In this document: piece after piece, positions 52,043 through 60,845 of the stretch
Numbering within the stretch: the first letter of the stretch is position 1
Layout of the letters: the number at the start of each line of letters is the position of its first letter
Assembly: GCA_025463605.1 (NCBI GenBank)
Contig: JAODAV010000027.1
Coordinates: 1 to 64,000, forward strand
DNA length: 64,000 nucleotides
DNA from: Rhodoglobus sp.
Lineage (GTDB): Bacteria; Actinomycetota; Actinomycetes; Actinomycetales; Microbacteriaceae
Direction: 5' to 3'
Notes under the pieces: model-generated
What the model saw: only the letters and a program-made list of their open reading frames with translations
Databases searched by the model: none
What the model was told of the DNA's origin: nothing
Program-made: the position numbers and the translations under genes

Positions 52043-52846
52043 CTAGTAGCCGGTCATCCCACCGACAATGCACGAGCCCTCGAGGAAGTCCTCGTGCCAG
52101 CCGGCGCCTGGCGCTCCGAACGTCTCGCCGAGCGGTGTGATCGTCGTTTCGCAGTCGGTGAATGCGATCGTCGGCGGCTTCGCGGAATCGAAGTCGTTGT
52201 TGAATCCGTACGTCAATCGCGACCAGAAGCGCAGCGGCTCCAGGCCGTCGCGACCCACCGCATCCTGGTTCGCTCCGGCGAACACCGAACCGGAGCCGGC
52301 ACCGGGGAGGATCGCAGTCTGGAGGCAGTGCGGCACGTAGTCGCCCGGCTCGGCAGGAGCGGGGAAGGGCACTTGCGCGACGCCGTCGACCGCTGCGAGG
52401 GACGTGTAGTTCGCGCTCGGGTGCAGCCAGATCGGCGCATCCGTCGGCCACGCGAGATCGCCGACCTGCTCGGCCGAGTACTCGATTCGCGTGAACGATT
52501 CGCTGTTCGCGGCGATCACATCGGCGTCGACCTCGCCCTCGCACCAGGCGACCGTCGCATCCGCCCCGGGGGCGCCGATGTCGTCGTTCCACGCTCCTGG
52601 CTCGTGCACGACGAGTCGGAGGTCGAGTCGAGCCCCGGTCGACGCCGTCGCCGTCGCGGTCACGAGCATGAGCGCATCCTCGGGCAGCGGCTCGGCCTCC
52701 GGAGTCGGCGTTGCCGTCACGGTTCGCTTGGCGTCGTCGTCGCCGCCCGGCGCGGGACCGGGAACGGGGGCAGGCGGTGTGCACGCCGCGAGCGCCAGCA
52801 CGAGCGGAAGGCCGGCGAGAGCGAGGAGACGGGAGCGCGCGTTCAC
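52043..52846 (-). CDS. Lipoprotein of unknown function
   Basis: A 267-residue protein with signal peptide and lipobox (LVLALAAC), then a Pro/Gly-rich linker. The globular part has few recognisable motifs; Cys residues in WCEGE, HCLQT, DCETT and SCIVGG could form two disulfides. The GTG at 52846 is the start. I do not recognise the family. It is divergent from the DrrA-like operon and may be independent. Confidence 0.72.
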   Translation of the reverse strand: MNARSRLLALAGLPLVLALAACTPPAPVPGPAPGGDDDAKRTVTATPTPEAEPLPEDALMLVTATATASTGARLDLRLVVHEPGAWNDDIGAPGADATVAWCEGEVDADVIAANSESFTRIEYSAEQVGDLAWPTDAPIWLHPSANYTSLAAVDGVAQVPFPAPAEPGDYVPHCLQTAILPGAGSGSVFAGANQDAVGRDGLEPLRFWSRLTYGFNNDFDSAKPPTIAFTDCETTITPLGETFGAPGAGWHEDFLEGSCIVGGMTGY

Positions 52847-52948
52847 TTCGGACCTCTCGGCTGCGGACGGAGCGGGGCGGCGCCAGTCTAGAGGGATAGC
52901 GGCTCTCGGTGCAGCAACCTCCTTCCGTGACTGTGTCTCACCCCTCGA

Positions 52949-52963
52949 CTAGGCTCGAATACC
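52949..52963 (+). promoter_or_regulatory. Leaderless promoter of the DrrA-like operon
   Basis: TAGGCT (52949-52954) ends about 9 nt before the GTG at 52964. Confidence 0.35.
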
Positions 52964-53890
52964 GTGCCAGCCCCCGTCATCACCGCTACCGACCTCACCA
53001 AGAAGTACAAGGATTTCGCCGCCGTCGACGGCATCTCCTTCGAGGTTGCGCCGGGCGAGTCGTTCGGGCTGCTCGGGCCGAACGGCGCGGGCAAGTCGAC
53101 GACCATGCGCATGGTCGGCGCCGTGTCGACGCGCACGAGCGGCGACCTGCGCATCCTCGGTCTCGATCCCGACGAGCACGGCCCCGCCATCCGCTCGCAG
53201 CTGGGCGTCGTTCCGCAGCAGGACAACCTCGACACCGAACTGCGCGTGCGCGACAACCTCCTCGTTTACGGTCGCTACTTCGGGCTACCGCACTCGCAGG
53301 TCGCCAAGCGCGCCGACGAACTGCTCGAGTTCGCCCAGCTCTCCGATCGTGCGAAAGCCAAAGTGGATGACCTGAGTGGCGGCATGAAGCGGCGCCTCAC
53401 CATCGCGCGCGCCCTTATCAATGACCCGCGCATCCTGCTGCTGGACGAGCCCACGACCGGTCTTGACCCGCAAGCACGCCACATCCTGTGGGACCGGCTG
53501 TTCCGCCTCAAAGAGCGGGGCACGACCCTCGTGCTCACGACCCACTACATGGATGAGGCCGAGCAGTTGTGCGACCGCCTCGTCGTCGTCGACAAGGGTC
53601 GCATCATGGCCGAGGGCCGGCCGGCCGCGCTCATCCGCGAGCACTCCAGCCGGGAGGTGCTCGAAGTGCGATTCGGATCCGACCGCAACGAGGGTGCCGC
53701 GGCGACCCTCGCCGGGGTCGGTGACCGGCTCGAGGTGCTGCCCGACCGCATCCTCGTGTACGCGCAGAGCGGCGAGGAGGCACTCGTCGAGGTGACCAAG
53801 CGAGGCCTCGAGCCGATCACCAGCCTCGTGCGCCGGTCGAGCCTCGAAGACGTGTTCCTTCGACTCACCGGACGGACCCTCGTCGAATGA
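52964..53890 (+). CDS. ABC-2 exporter ATPase (DrrA type)
   Basis: 308 residues: Walker A GPNGAGKSTT, Q-loop VVPQQDNLD, signature LSGGMKRRLTIARAL, Walker B ILLLDEPTTGLDPQARH and switch TTHYMDEAEQLCDR. The C-terminal extension (residues 225-308) is typical of daunorubicin/polyketide-type ABC-2 ATPases. It is the first gene of a three-gene operon with 4-bp overlaps. Confidence 0.92.
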   Translation: MPAPVITATDLTKKYKDFAAVDGISFEVAPGESFGLLGPNGAGKSTTMRMVGAVSTRTSGDLRILGLDPDEHGPAIRSQLGVVPQQDNLDTELRVRDNLLVYGRYFGLPHSQVAKRADELLEFAQLSDRAKAKVDDLSGGMKRRLTIARALINDPRILLLDEPTTGLDPQARHILWDRLFRLKERGTTLVLTTHYMDEAEQLCDRLVVVDKGRIMAEGRPAALIREHSSREVLEVRFGSDRNEGAAATLAGVGDRLEVLPDRILVYAQSGEEALVEVTKRGLEPITSLVRRSSLEDVFLRLTGRTLVE

Positions 53891-54696
53891 CCGTCAGCCC
53901 CCTCGAGTTCAGCGCCAAGTCGCGCCGCTGGGGTGCCTGGTATGTGACCGAGCACAAGATCCGCCAGATGCGCGGATTCGCCGGCACGCTCATCGCTACC
54001 GCCATCGGCACGCCCATCCTCTATCTCTTCGCGTTCGGCATCGGGCTCGCGACCCTCATCAGCGGCAACGTCGGGCCGGTGGCGGGCGTCACCTACCTCG
54101 AGTTCGTGGCGCCGGCCCTGCTGGCCTCCGCCGCGGTGCTCGTCGCGGTGGAGGAGTACACGTTCGGCATCCTGCTCGGTCTCAAGTGGAATGCCACATA
54201 CGTGGGCATGAACGCATCGCCCATCACCGCGCGGCAGATCGTCGACGGCACCATGCTGTTCGTCGTGCTGCGAATGTTCGTCAGCACCACCATCTATTAC
54301 CTCATCATGGTGGCCTTCGGGGCGGTCGACTCTGCATGGGGCCTCCTCACCATCCCGGCCGGCATGCTCGGTGGCTTCGCGTTCGCGCCCGTCGCCGCCT
54401 ACGCCGCGACCATCGAAGAGGATCGCGGGCAGTTCGCGATACTGCAGCGGGTCGTCATCCTGCCGCTCACCCTCTTCAGCGGCACGGTGTTCCCGCTCAC
54501 CCAGCTTCCCGTCTTCCTGCAATGGATCGGCTGGGTCTCGCCCCTCTGGCACGCGAGCGAACTCGGGCGCCAGTTCGTCTACGGGCCGACCGAACCCATC
54601 TGGCTCACGGTCATCCATGTCGTGTACCTCGCTGTGCTGGGCGTGATCGGCTGGCAGCTGTGCGCGCGCAACGTCGCAAGGAGGCTCAACAAGTGA
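53887..54696 (+). CDS. ABC-2 type permease (first subunit)
   Basis: A 269-residue membrane protein with about six helices and the ABC-2 signature region near the C terminus (VILPLTLFSGTVFPLTQLPVFLQWIGWVSPLWHASELGR). It overlaps the ATPase gene by 4 bp and probably pairs with the next permease as a heterodimer. Confidence 0.88.
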   Translation: MTVSPLEFSAKSRRWGAWYVTEHKIRQMRGFAGTLIATAIGTPILYLFAFGIGLATLISGNVGPVAGVTYLEFVAPALLASAAVLVAVEEYTFGILLGLKWNATYVGMNASPITARQIVDGTMLFVVLRMFVSTTIYYLIMVAFGAVDSAWGLLTIPAGMLGGFAFAPVAAYAATIEEDRGQFAILQRVVILPLTLFSGTVFPLTQLPVFLQWIGWVSPLWHASELGRQFVYGPTEPIWLTVIHVVYLAVLGVIGWQLCARNVARRLNK

Positions 54697-55517
54697 CGGC
54701 CGACCTGCGCACCGACACCCAGCACCGCACGGGCGGCGTGCGTGCCCTGTACTCCGGCAACGCGCGCGCCGTCGTCGCCCGCGGCCTGCTCGCGACCCGC
54801 AGCACGAACTGGATCATCGTGCTCACGGGCGTGTTCGAGCCCGTGTTCTACCTGCTCGCGCTCGGCATCGGCTTGGGCAGCTACATCGGAGGGGTGACCG
54901 ACACCCAGGGGCAGCCCATCCCGTACGCGGCCTACATCGCGCCCGCGCTGCTCGCCGTCTCCGCGATGAACGGTGCCATCTACGACTCCACGTGGAACGT
55001 CTTCTTCAAGATGCACTTCGGCAAGCTCTACCAGGGCATGCTCGCGACGAGCCTCGGCCCGCTCGATGTCGCGCTCGGAGAGATCTCGCTCGCCCTGCTT
55101 CGCGGCGCGGCCTACGGCACGACGTTCCTGCTCGTGATGCAGGCGCTCGGCCTCAACCTCTCGTGGACGGCGCTTCTGGCCCTGCCGGCCATCCTGCTCA
55201 TCGCGTTCGGGTTCGCGAGCCTCGGCATGGGGATCACGAGCTACATGAAGACGTTCCAGCAGATGGACTGGATCGCGTTCGTGCTTCTGCCGATGTTCCT
55301 GTTCTCCGCGACCTTCTACCCGCTCACGGTCTACCCCGAGCCGATCCAATGGGTTGTGCAGGCTTTGCCGCTCTGGCACGGCGTCGAACTGGTGCGAGGC
55401 CTCACGACCGGTGCGATCGGCCCGGCCATGCTGGTGCACGTGGGGTACTACCTCGTGATGGTCGCGGTGGGACTCGTCTTCACGACGCGCCGGCTTCGCG
55501 CGCTGTTCCTCGACTAA
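54693..55517 (+). CDS. ABC-2 type permease (second subunit)
   Basis: A 274-residue ABC-2 membrane subunit (FVLLPMFLFSATFYPLTVYPEPIQWVVQALPLWHGVELVRG). The GTG at 54693 overlaps the previous stop (GTGA). With the two upstream genes it makes an exporter of the drug/lipid-linked product class; the substrate is unknown. Confidence 0.88.
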   Translation: MTADLRTDTQHRTGGVRALYSGNARAVVARGLLATRSTNWIIVLTGVFEPVFYLLALGIGLGSYIGGVTDTQGQPIPYAAYIAPALLAVSAMNGAIYDSTWNVFFKMHFGKLYQGMLATSLGPLDVALGEISLALLRGAAYGTTFLLVMQALGLNLSWTALLALPAILLIAFGFASLGMGITSYMKTFQQMDWIAFVLLPMFLFSATFYPLTVYPEPIQWVVQALPLWHGVELVRGLTTGAIGPAMLVHVGYYLVMVAVGLVFTTRRLRALFLD

Positions 55518-55533
55518 CCGGCGTTACCTCCGA

Positions 55534-56805
55534 TTACTTCACCTTCTTGATCGGGATGATCGCGAGGCCGCCGAGGGCAGCCGCAATCGCCGAAGTCACG
55601 AAGAGAGCGAAGAACCCGCCGAGCTGAGCGACGATGAACGCGCCGAGCAACGGGGCTACCGCCTGCGGCACGGCCGTGGCGATGTTCATGATGCCGAGGT
55701 CTTTGCCGCGAGTGTGCGAGTTGGGCAGCACCTGGGTCGCAAGCGCCTGGTCGACGGCCATGAAGCATCCGTATCCCAGTCCCAGCAGCGCAGCGCCGAC
55801 CATCGCGATCGAGTACTCCGGAACGACCGCAAGCAGGAGGGCGGCGATGCCCTGGAGGTACGCGGCGGCGTAGACGAACGGCTTGCGCTGGCCGATGCGG
55901 TCGCTGAGCTTGCCGAAGCCGAGGGCAGCCGCGATGAAGAACACGAGGTAGACGACTGTGAGCAATAGCAAGTCGTCTTCGGCGGTTTCGACGCGGCCGA
56001 GGCCGAACATGATGAAGTACAGCAGCAGGGTCGTGCCGAGAGCGTTACCGATGTTGACGAGGATGCGCGACAGCAGGGTCCAGCCGAAGTCCGGGTACTT
56101 GCGCGGGCTGACCCACAGGCCCTTGACGAGGGCGCCCACCGTGAAACGCGGGCGCAGCACCTTCGGCAGCACCTCGTCGGGCACGAAGAGCCAGAACGGC
56201 AGCACGAGCAGCACGAGCAGCACGGCCATGACGATGTAGCCGAACAGCAGGCCCAGAGCGAGAAGCGTAACGAGCAGGATGCCCAGCACCGTGCCGACCG
56301 CCTGTGGGGCCGACACCCACCCGGAGACGAACCCGCGCTGGTTCACCGGTACCTGGTCGGAGATGGTCGCGGTGATCGCCGCGGACACGACGCAGAAACC
56401 GATGATCGCGAGCGACCAGAAGATACCGACGCCGACCATGGTGGTCTGGAGGCCGAGCATGATGAGCGCCGCGGCGAAGATGATCGTGCCGGTGAGAATC
56501 CACGGCCGCCGCCTGCCGAAACGCGATGTCGTGCGGTCGGAGAGGGCTCCCGTGAGCGGATAGGTGATGAGAGCGCAGGCACCGGCTATGCCGGAGATGA
56601 TGCCGAAGGAGACGACGCTCTCCGTCCAGTCGTCGCTGGGGTTGAGCGCGTCGACCTGCAGGGGCAGCAGCAACTGCACGGGGGTCAGCTGCGCCATCCA
56701 GATGCCGAACCACGCGGTCGCGAACAGCGCGATCCAGGTGGCCGGCACTCGACGCGTGGGCTCGGCGAATGGCGTGAATGCAGCGGGAAGGGTAGGAGTG
56801 CTCAC
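55534..56805 (-). CDS. MFS transporter
   Basis: A 423-residue, 12-helix transporter with the loop 2-3 motif A-like sequence GALSDRTTSRFGRRRPW and its weaker repeat GKLSDRIGQRKPFVYA in the second half. The SDRTTSRFGRRRPW sequence resembles sugar/GPH-type and drug MFS members. Convergent with the ABC-2 operon; the substrate is unassigned. Confidence 0.87.
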   Translation of the reverse strand: MSTPTLPAAFTPFAEPTRRVPATWIALFATAWFGIWMAQLTPVQLLLPLQVDALNPSDDWTESVVSFGIISGIAGACALITYPLTGALSDRTTSRFGRRRPWILTGTIIFAAALIMLGLQTTMVGVGIFWSLAIIGFCVVSAAITATISDQVPVNQRGFVSGWVSAPQAVGTVLGILLVTLLALGLLFGYIVMAVLLVLLVLPFWLFVPDEVLPKVLRPRFTVGALVKGLWVSPRKYPDFGWTLLSRILVNIGNALGTTLLLYFIMFGLGRVETAEDDLLLLTVVYLVFFIAAALGFGKLSDRIGQRKPFVYAAAYLQGIAALLLAVVPEYSIAMVGAALLGLGYGCFMAVDQALATQVLPNSHTRGKDLGIMNIATAVPQAVAPLLGAFIVAQLGGFFALFVTSAIAAALGGLAIIPIKKVK

Positions 56806-56862
56806 TGCGACAGAGTACTGGTTCGGTGCCGTTGGGAGCGCTCTTGCGCCGCGCGAGCCTAC

Positions 56863-57336
56863 CTACGCGTTGCGGAGCTTCCGAAGCACGATCGCGGTCG
56901 CGAGAGCCGCTTCCGCGGCTTCCGCCCCCTTGTCCTCCTTCGACCGGGGAAGCCCGGCGCGATCGAGGCCCTGCTGCTCGTCATCCAGCGTCAGAACGCC
57001 GAACCCCACCGCCTTGCCCGTGTCGAGTGCGACGCGGGTGAGTCCGTCCGTCGCGGCGGCGCTCACGTACTCGAAGTGGGGCGTGCCACCGCGCACGATC
57101 ACGCCCAGCGCGACCACGGCATCCGCCCCCGCATCGAGCGCCACCTTGCTCGCGACGGGCAACTCGAAGCTGCCGGGCACCTGCACTTCCGTGACCTGGG
57201 CGCCGGATGCCGCGAGCACGCGCCTCGCCCCTGCGAGCAGACCCTCGGCGATCTGGTGGTGCCACAGGCCGGAGACGATCGTGACCTTCAGGCCGGTGCC
57301 GTCGGTGTCGAGTACGGGGTGGCCTTCGCCGCTCAT
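56863..57336 (-). CDS. ribH: 6,7-dimethyl-8-ribityllumazine synthase
   Basis: 157 residues that condense 5-amino-6-ribitylaminouracil with dihydroxybutanone phosphate. Signatures are VTIVSGLWHHQIAEGLLAGA, VPGSFELPVA and ALGVIVRGGTPHFEYV (catalytic His). The start ATG shares bases with the ribBA stop. It is the last gene of the rib operon. Confidence 0.96.
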   Translation of the reverse strand: MSGEGHPVLDTDGTGLKVTIVSGLWHHQIAEGLLAGARRVLAASGAQVTEVQVPGSFELPVASKVALDAGADAVVALGVIVRGGTPHFEYVSAAATDGLTRVALDTGKAVGFGVLTLDDEQQGLDRAGLPRSKEDKGAEAAEAALATAIVLRKLRNA

Positions 57337-58631
57337 CAGATTCCCTTTCGTGAGGCTTCGAGAGCCTCGTCCAGTATTGCGTGTGACGGGAGAGCGTGGC
57401 CCATGCGGTCTCGCTTCGCGTCGAGGTAGCCCTCGTTGTCTTCGCCGACGCCGACCACCAGGGGCACGAGCTCGGTGACGACGACGCCGCGCTCCTCGAG
57501 CTGGCGCTTCTTCTCGGGGTTGTTGCTGAGCAGGCGAACCGACTTGACGCCGAGATCGTGCAGGATGCCGACGGCAGCCCCGTAATCGCGAGCGTCGCCG
57601 GGGAGGCCCAGGGCCAGGTTCGCGTCGAGGGTGTCCAGTCCGTCCTCCTGCAGGCGGTACGCGCGCAGCTTGTTGATGAGGCCGATTCCGCGCCCTTCGT
57701 GACCGCGCAGGTAGACGACGACGCCACCCTCGCGCTGGATGGTGTCGAGCGCCGACTCCAGCTGCGGTCCGCACTCGCACTTGAGCGAACCGAAGGCCTC
57801 ACCTGTCAGGCACTCGGAGTGCACGCGAACGAGTGCGCCCTCCCGCAGGGGGCCACCGCTTCTGGGGGGCGCTATGAAGGCCACGTGGTCGGCCCCCGTC
57901 GACCGGTCACGGTAGGCGCGCACGGTGAACGAGCCGTGCACCGTCGGCACCGTGGTCTCCACCTCGAAACTCACGCGCGAGGTCTCGAGAATCGGCTCGA
58001 TGTCGTCGGGGATTCCGTCGCAGTGGTTCTCGGCGAGCCACTCGATGAGCGACGCGATCGTGATCACCACGATGTCCTCCCGCTCGCCCATTTCGATCAA
58101 GCCGGGCAGGCGCATCATCTCACCGTCTTCGGCGACGATCTCCGAGATCGCAGCGACGGGACGCAGACCAGCGAGTTTCATCAGGTCGACCGCGGCCTCC
58201 GTGTGCCCGTCCCGCTCCTTCACGCCGCCATCGACGGCGCGCAGGGGCAGGATGTGACCCGGGCGGTGCAGGCTCGCCGGCGTCGAATCGGGGTTGGCCA
58301 GCACTCGCAGGGTGTGGGAGCGGTCCGCGGCACTGATGCCCGTGCTGAGCCGGTCCGCCGCATCCACCGACACCGTGTACGCGGTGCCGCGCGGGTCCTC
58401 GTTGAGGGCGACCATCGGCGGAAGGTCGAGGGCGTCGGCAATCTCATTCGTCATGGGCGCGCAGATGAAACCTGACGAGTAGCGCACCATCCAGGCGATC
58501 CACTCCTGGCTCGCCAGCTCGGCCGAGATGATGATGTCGCCTTCGTTCTCCCGACCCTCGTCGTCGGCAACGATGATCGGCCGGCCGTCGCGCAGTGCGG
58601 CGATCGCCGTAGGGATGTTTGCGATGCTCAT
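57336..58631 (-). CDS. ribBA: Bifunctional DHBP synthase/GTP cyclohydrolase II
   Basis: 431 residues. The N-terminal 3,4-dihydroxy-2-butanone-4-phosphate synthase has IVADDEGRENEGDIII and RPGHILPLRA. The C-terminal GTP cyclohydrolase II has zinc ligands in HSECLTGEAFGSLKCECG and the RGHEGRGIGLINKLRAY motif. It supplies both branches of riboflavin synthesis. The start overlaps the ribE stop. Confidence 0.97.
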   Translation of the reverse strand: MSIANIPTAIAALRDGRPIIVADDEGRENEGDIIISAELASQEWIAWMVRYSSGFICAPMTNEIADALDLPPMVALNEDPRGTAYTVSVDAADRLSTGISAADRSHTLRVLANPDSTPASLHRPGHILPLRAVDGGVKERDGHTEAAVDLMKLAGLRPVAAISEIVAEDGEMMRLPGLIEMGEREDIVVITIASLIEWLAENHCDGIPDDIEPILETSRVSFEVETTVPTVHGSFTVRAYRDRSTGADHVAFIAPPRSGGPLREGALVRVHSECLTGEAFGSLKCECGPQLESALDTIQREGGVVVYLRGHEGRGIGLINKLRAYRLQEDGLDTLDANLALGLPGDARDYGAAVGILHDLGVKSVRLLSNNPEKKRQLEERGVVVTELVPLVVGVGEDNEGYLDAKRDRMGHALPSHAILDEALEASRKGI

Positions 58632-59230
58632 GCTTGCGTCCTTTCAAACTCGTACATGCGCGCGATGTGGCGGGCCAAGATGTCGGTCTCGATGTTGACG
58701 CGGGCTCCGGGGGTGAGGGCGCCGAGGGTCGTCGCGGTGAGCGTCTCGGGGATGAGCGAGACCTCGAACCAGTCGAGCCCCACCGCGCTCACCGTCAGCG
58801 ACACCCCGTCGACCGCGATCGAGCCCTTGCGGGCGACGAGAGGTGCGACATCCGTCGCGAGGCTGAAGCGCAGCACGCGCCAGTTGCTCTCGTCCTCGAC
58901 GGTGAGCAGTTCGCTCGTGCCATCGATGTGGCCCTGCACGATGTGGCCGCCGAGGCGATCACCGACCTGGGCCGCGCGCTCGATGTTTACCTCGGCGTCG
59001 ACCGTGATCCCGTCGAGCGTCGACATGGCGATCGTCTCGCCCATGACGTCGGCGGTGAACCAGTCCGTGCCCTGGTCTACGACGGTCAGGCACACACCGC
59101 TGACCGAGATCGAGTCGCCGTGGCTCGCGTCCGAGACCGCGAGGGGTGCGCGCACCGTGAGCCTCGCGGCATCCTCGCCCTCCTCCCAGGCGACGACGCG
59201 CCCGAGCTCCTCGATGATTCCGGTGAACAT
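58628..59230 (-). CDS. ribE: Riboflavin synthase alpha subunit
   Basis: 200 residues with two homologous barrels: MFTGIIEELGRV, GVCLTVV and NIERA in the first; GHIVQGHIDGT linking to the second (GVSLTV, NIETDILARHIARM). It dismutates lumazine to riboflavin. Two bp separate it from ribD. Confidence 0.96.
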   Translation of the reverse strand: MFTGIIEELGRVVAWEEGEDAARLTVRAPLAVSDASHGDSISVSGVCLTVVDQGTDWFTADVMGETIAMSTLDGITVDAEVNIERAAQVGDRLGGHIVQGHIDGTSELLTVEDESNWRVLRFSLATDVAPLVARKGSIAVDGVSLTVSAVGLDWFEVSLIPETLTATTLGALTPGARVNIETDILARHIARMYEFERTQA

Positions 59231-59232
59231 GG

Positions 59233-60255
59233 TTACCTCTCCTTGGTTTCGGCCGGCCGCGCCGAGACCCACAGGTCGTCGCCGAGACGTTCGATCGAAG
59301 TGATGCTGAGTCTGCGGGCCTCGCCGATGCCGCTGACCCCGATGTCGCCGACGGCCACACGGTCGCCGCCGAGCAGCAGTGGGCCGAAGTAGATTGCGTA
59401 GTCGTCGACCAGCCCTGCCGCGATGAACGCGCTCGCGAGCGTCGGACCACCCTCGACGAACGCCCGCCGAATGCCCTGCTCGAAGAGCCAGCCGAGCACC
59501 TCGTCGAGGTTGCGGCTGCCCGACTCGAGCACGCCGCGCGGGTGACTCCACAGCTTGGCGTCACCGGGGATGTGCCGCTCGCCGATCACCACGGGAAGCG
59601 GCTGGTTCGGCAGCAGCTCGCCGGCGTCACCGCGCGCCGTGAGGGACGGGTCGTCGGCGAGCACCGTTCCCGTGCCGACGAGAATCGCATCGGCCTGGGC
59701 GCGCTGCTCGTGAACGCGCTGGCGGGAAGCGGTGCCCGTGATCCACTGGCTCGACCCGTCGGATGCCGCGGCCCGGCCGTCGAGGCTCGAAGCCCACTTG
59801 AGGGTGACGAAGGGACGGCCGAACCTGGTCGCGACGAGCCACGGACGCAAGAACTCGGCCACCTCATCGGCGAGCACACCCGGGATCACGTCGACGCCCG
59901 CGGCGCGCAAACGCTCGCTTCCACCACCGGATGCGCGACCCGGATCGGTCACGGAATACACGACCCGCGCCACGCCGGCCTCGATGAGCGCGACGCTGCA
60001 CGGCCCCGTGAGGCCCGTGTGGTTGCAGGGCTCGAGGGTCACGACGGCAGTGAGGCCCCGCGCGTCTTCGACATGAGACAGCGCGTCGACTTCGGCGTGC
60101 GGGGTGCCGGCGCCGCGATGCCATCCCTCGGCCACGATGGTGCCGTCCGCGTTCAGCAGCACACACCCGACTTGCGGGTTGATGCCGGGAGGGCCATTCG
60201 CAGCGAGCGCGAGTGCGCGGGACATAGCGGCCTCGTACAGCGCCTGCTCGGTCAT
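59233..60255 (-). CDS. ribD: Bifunctional pyrimidine deaminase/reductase
   Basis: 340 residues. The N-terminal cytidine-deaminase-like domain has HAEVDAL and the zinc motif LEPCNHTGLTGPC; the C-terminal reductase domain has FVTLKWASSLDGRAA. It performs the second and third steps of riboflavin synthesis. The ATG at 60255 follows GAGGA and lies about 100 nt after the FMN riboswitch. Confidence 0.95.
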   Translation of the reverse strand: MTEQALYEAAMSRALALAANGPPGINPQVGCVLLNADGTIVAEGWHRGAGTPHAEVDALSHVEDARGLTAVVTLEPCNHTGLTGPCSVALIEAGVARVVYSVTDPGRASGGGSERLRAAGVDVIPGVLADEVAEFLRPWLVATRFGRPFVTLKWASSLDGRAAASDGSSQWITGTASRQRVHEQRAQADAILVGTGTVLADDPSLTARGDAGELLPNQPLPVVIGERHIPGDAKLWSHPRGVLESGSRNLDEVLGWLFEQGIRRAFVEGGPTLASAFIAAGLVDDYAIYFGPLLLGGDRVAVGDIGVSGIGEARRLSITSIERLGDDLWVSARPAETKER

Positions 60256-60352
60256 CCGGTCCTCGTCTCGTGAAGACGGGCTCCGGGGATCGTGATCTCT
60301 CACGCGGTCGAATCGACCGGTTGCCTGGCGCCGAATCCGACGCCGAGCGACC
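60256..60352 (-). promoter_or_regulatory. Expression platform between FMN aptamer and ribD
   Basis: It contains a CGGTCGA/TCGACCG hairpin and the ribD ribosome-binding site (GACGAGGA). No U-run follows the hairpin, so control of translation is more likely than termination. Confidence 0.45.
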
Positions 60353-60486
60353 CGTGCTTCCTCTCATCCGGACTGAGGGCTGTTGCCAACCCATTACCGT
60401 CGGTCTCGGAATTCCACCGAGTCAACCTCTCGCGAGGTTCGCGGACTGTCACCGCCGGTTCGGACTTTCACCGACCCCGGAGCACG
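60353..60486 (-). promoter_or_regulatory. FMN riboswitch (RFN element)
   Basis: On the minus strand the conserved RFN blocks occur in order: GGGGTCGGTGAAAGTCCGAA, CCGGCGGTGACAGTCCGCGA, GGTGGAATTCC, GACCGACGGTAAT and GTCCGGATGAGAG, closed by a P1 stem CGTGCT/AGCACG. It controls the ribD-ribE-ribBA-ribH operon by feedback from FMN. TACACT at 60501-60506 (minus) is a possible -10. Confidence 0.95.
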
Positions 60487-60550
60487 TATTACTGCTTACG
60501 AGTGTAGTCAACGCCCGCTGTCGGACAGTATTCCCGCGTAACACGCGGGG

Positions 60551-60668
60551 ACCGCCCGTGCCCCCACAGCCGCCCCGTCCCCGCACCGCTCCCACCGCCC
60601 CCCGCCCCCACCGCCCGTCCCCGTACCCGCCCCGCCCCAGTGCCCCGTGCCCCGGTGCCCGCCCGCCA
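60551..60668. repeat. C-rich low-complexity tract
   Basis: About 118 bp in which the plus strand is almost only C with scattered G/A/T (CCGCCCC, CCCCCGCCCCCACC runs). No gene, hairpin or promoter is evident. It separates the rib promoter region from the first REPIN-like doublet. Confidence 0.75.
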
Positions 60669-60769
60669 GTGTGCATAACTCCTGCAGTTCGCGCGCGCGA
60701 ACTGTTTGCGCGGCGGAATCTCGGGCCAGCACGCCGGTTGGGACATCGACCTGCAGGAGTTATGCACAC
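60669..60769. repeat. REPIN-like inverted-repeat doublet 1
   Basis: GTGTGCATAACTCCTGCAG (60669-60687) and its exact inverse CTGCAGGAGTTATGCACAC (60751-60769) are separated by 63 bp. The pair lies 76 bp upstream of the AbiEi/DUF559-like gene. Confidence 0.85.
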
Positions 60770-60845
60770 CGAGCGGGGGAGCGACGAAGTGCACAAGGTT
60801 GCCGGTGGCCGCCCAGGCGCCTGTCGGCCGGCTCATCGTGGTGTG

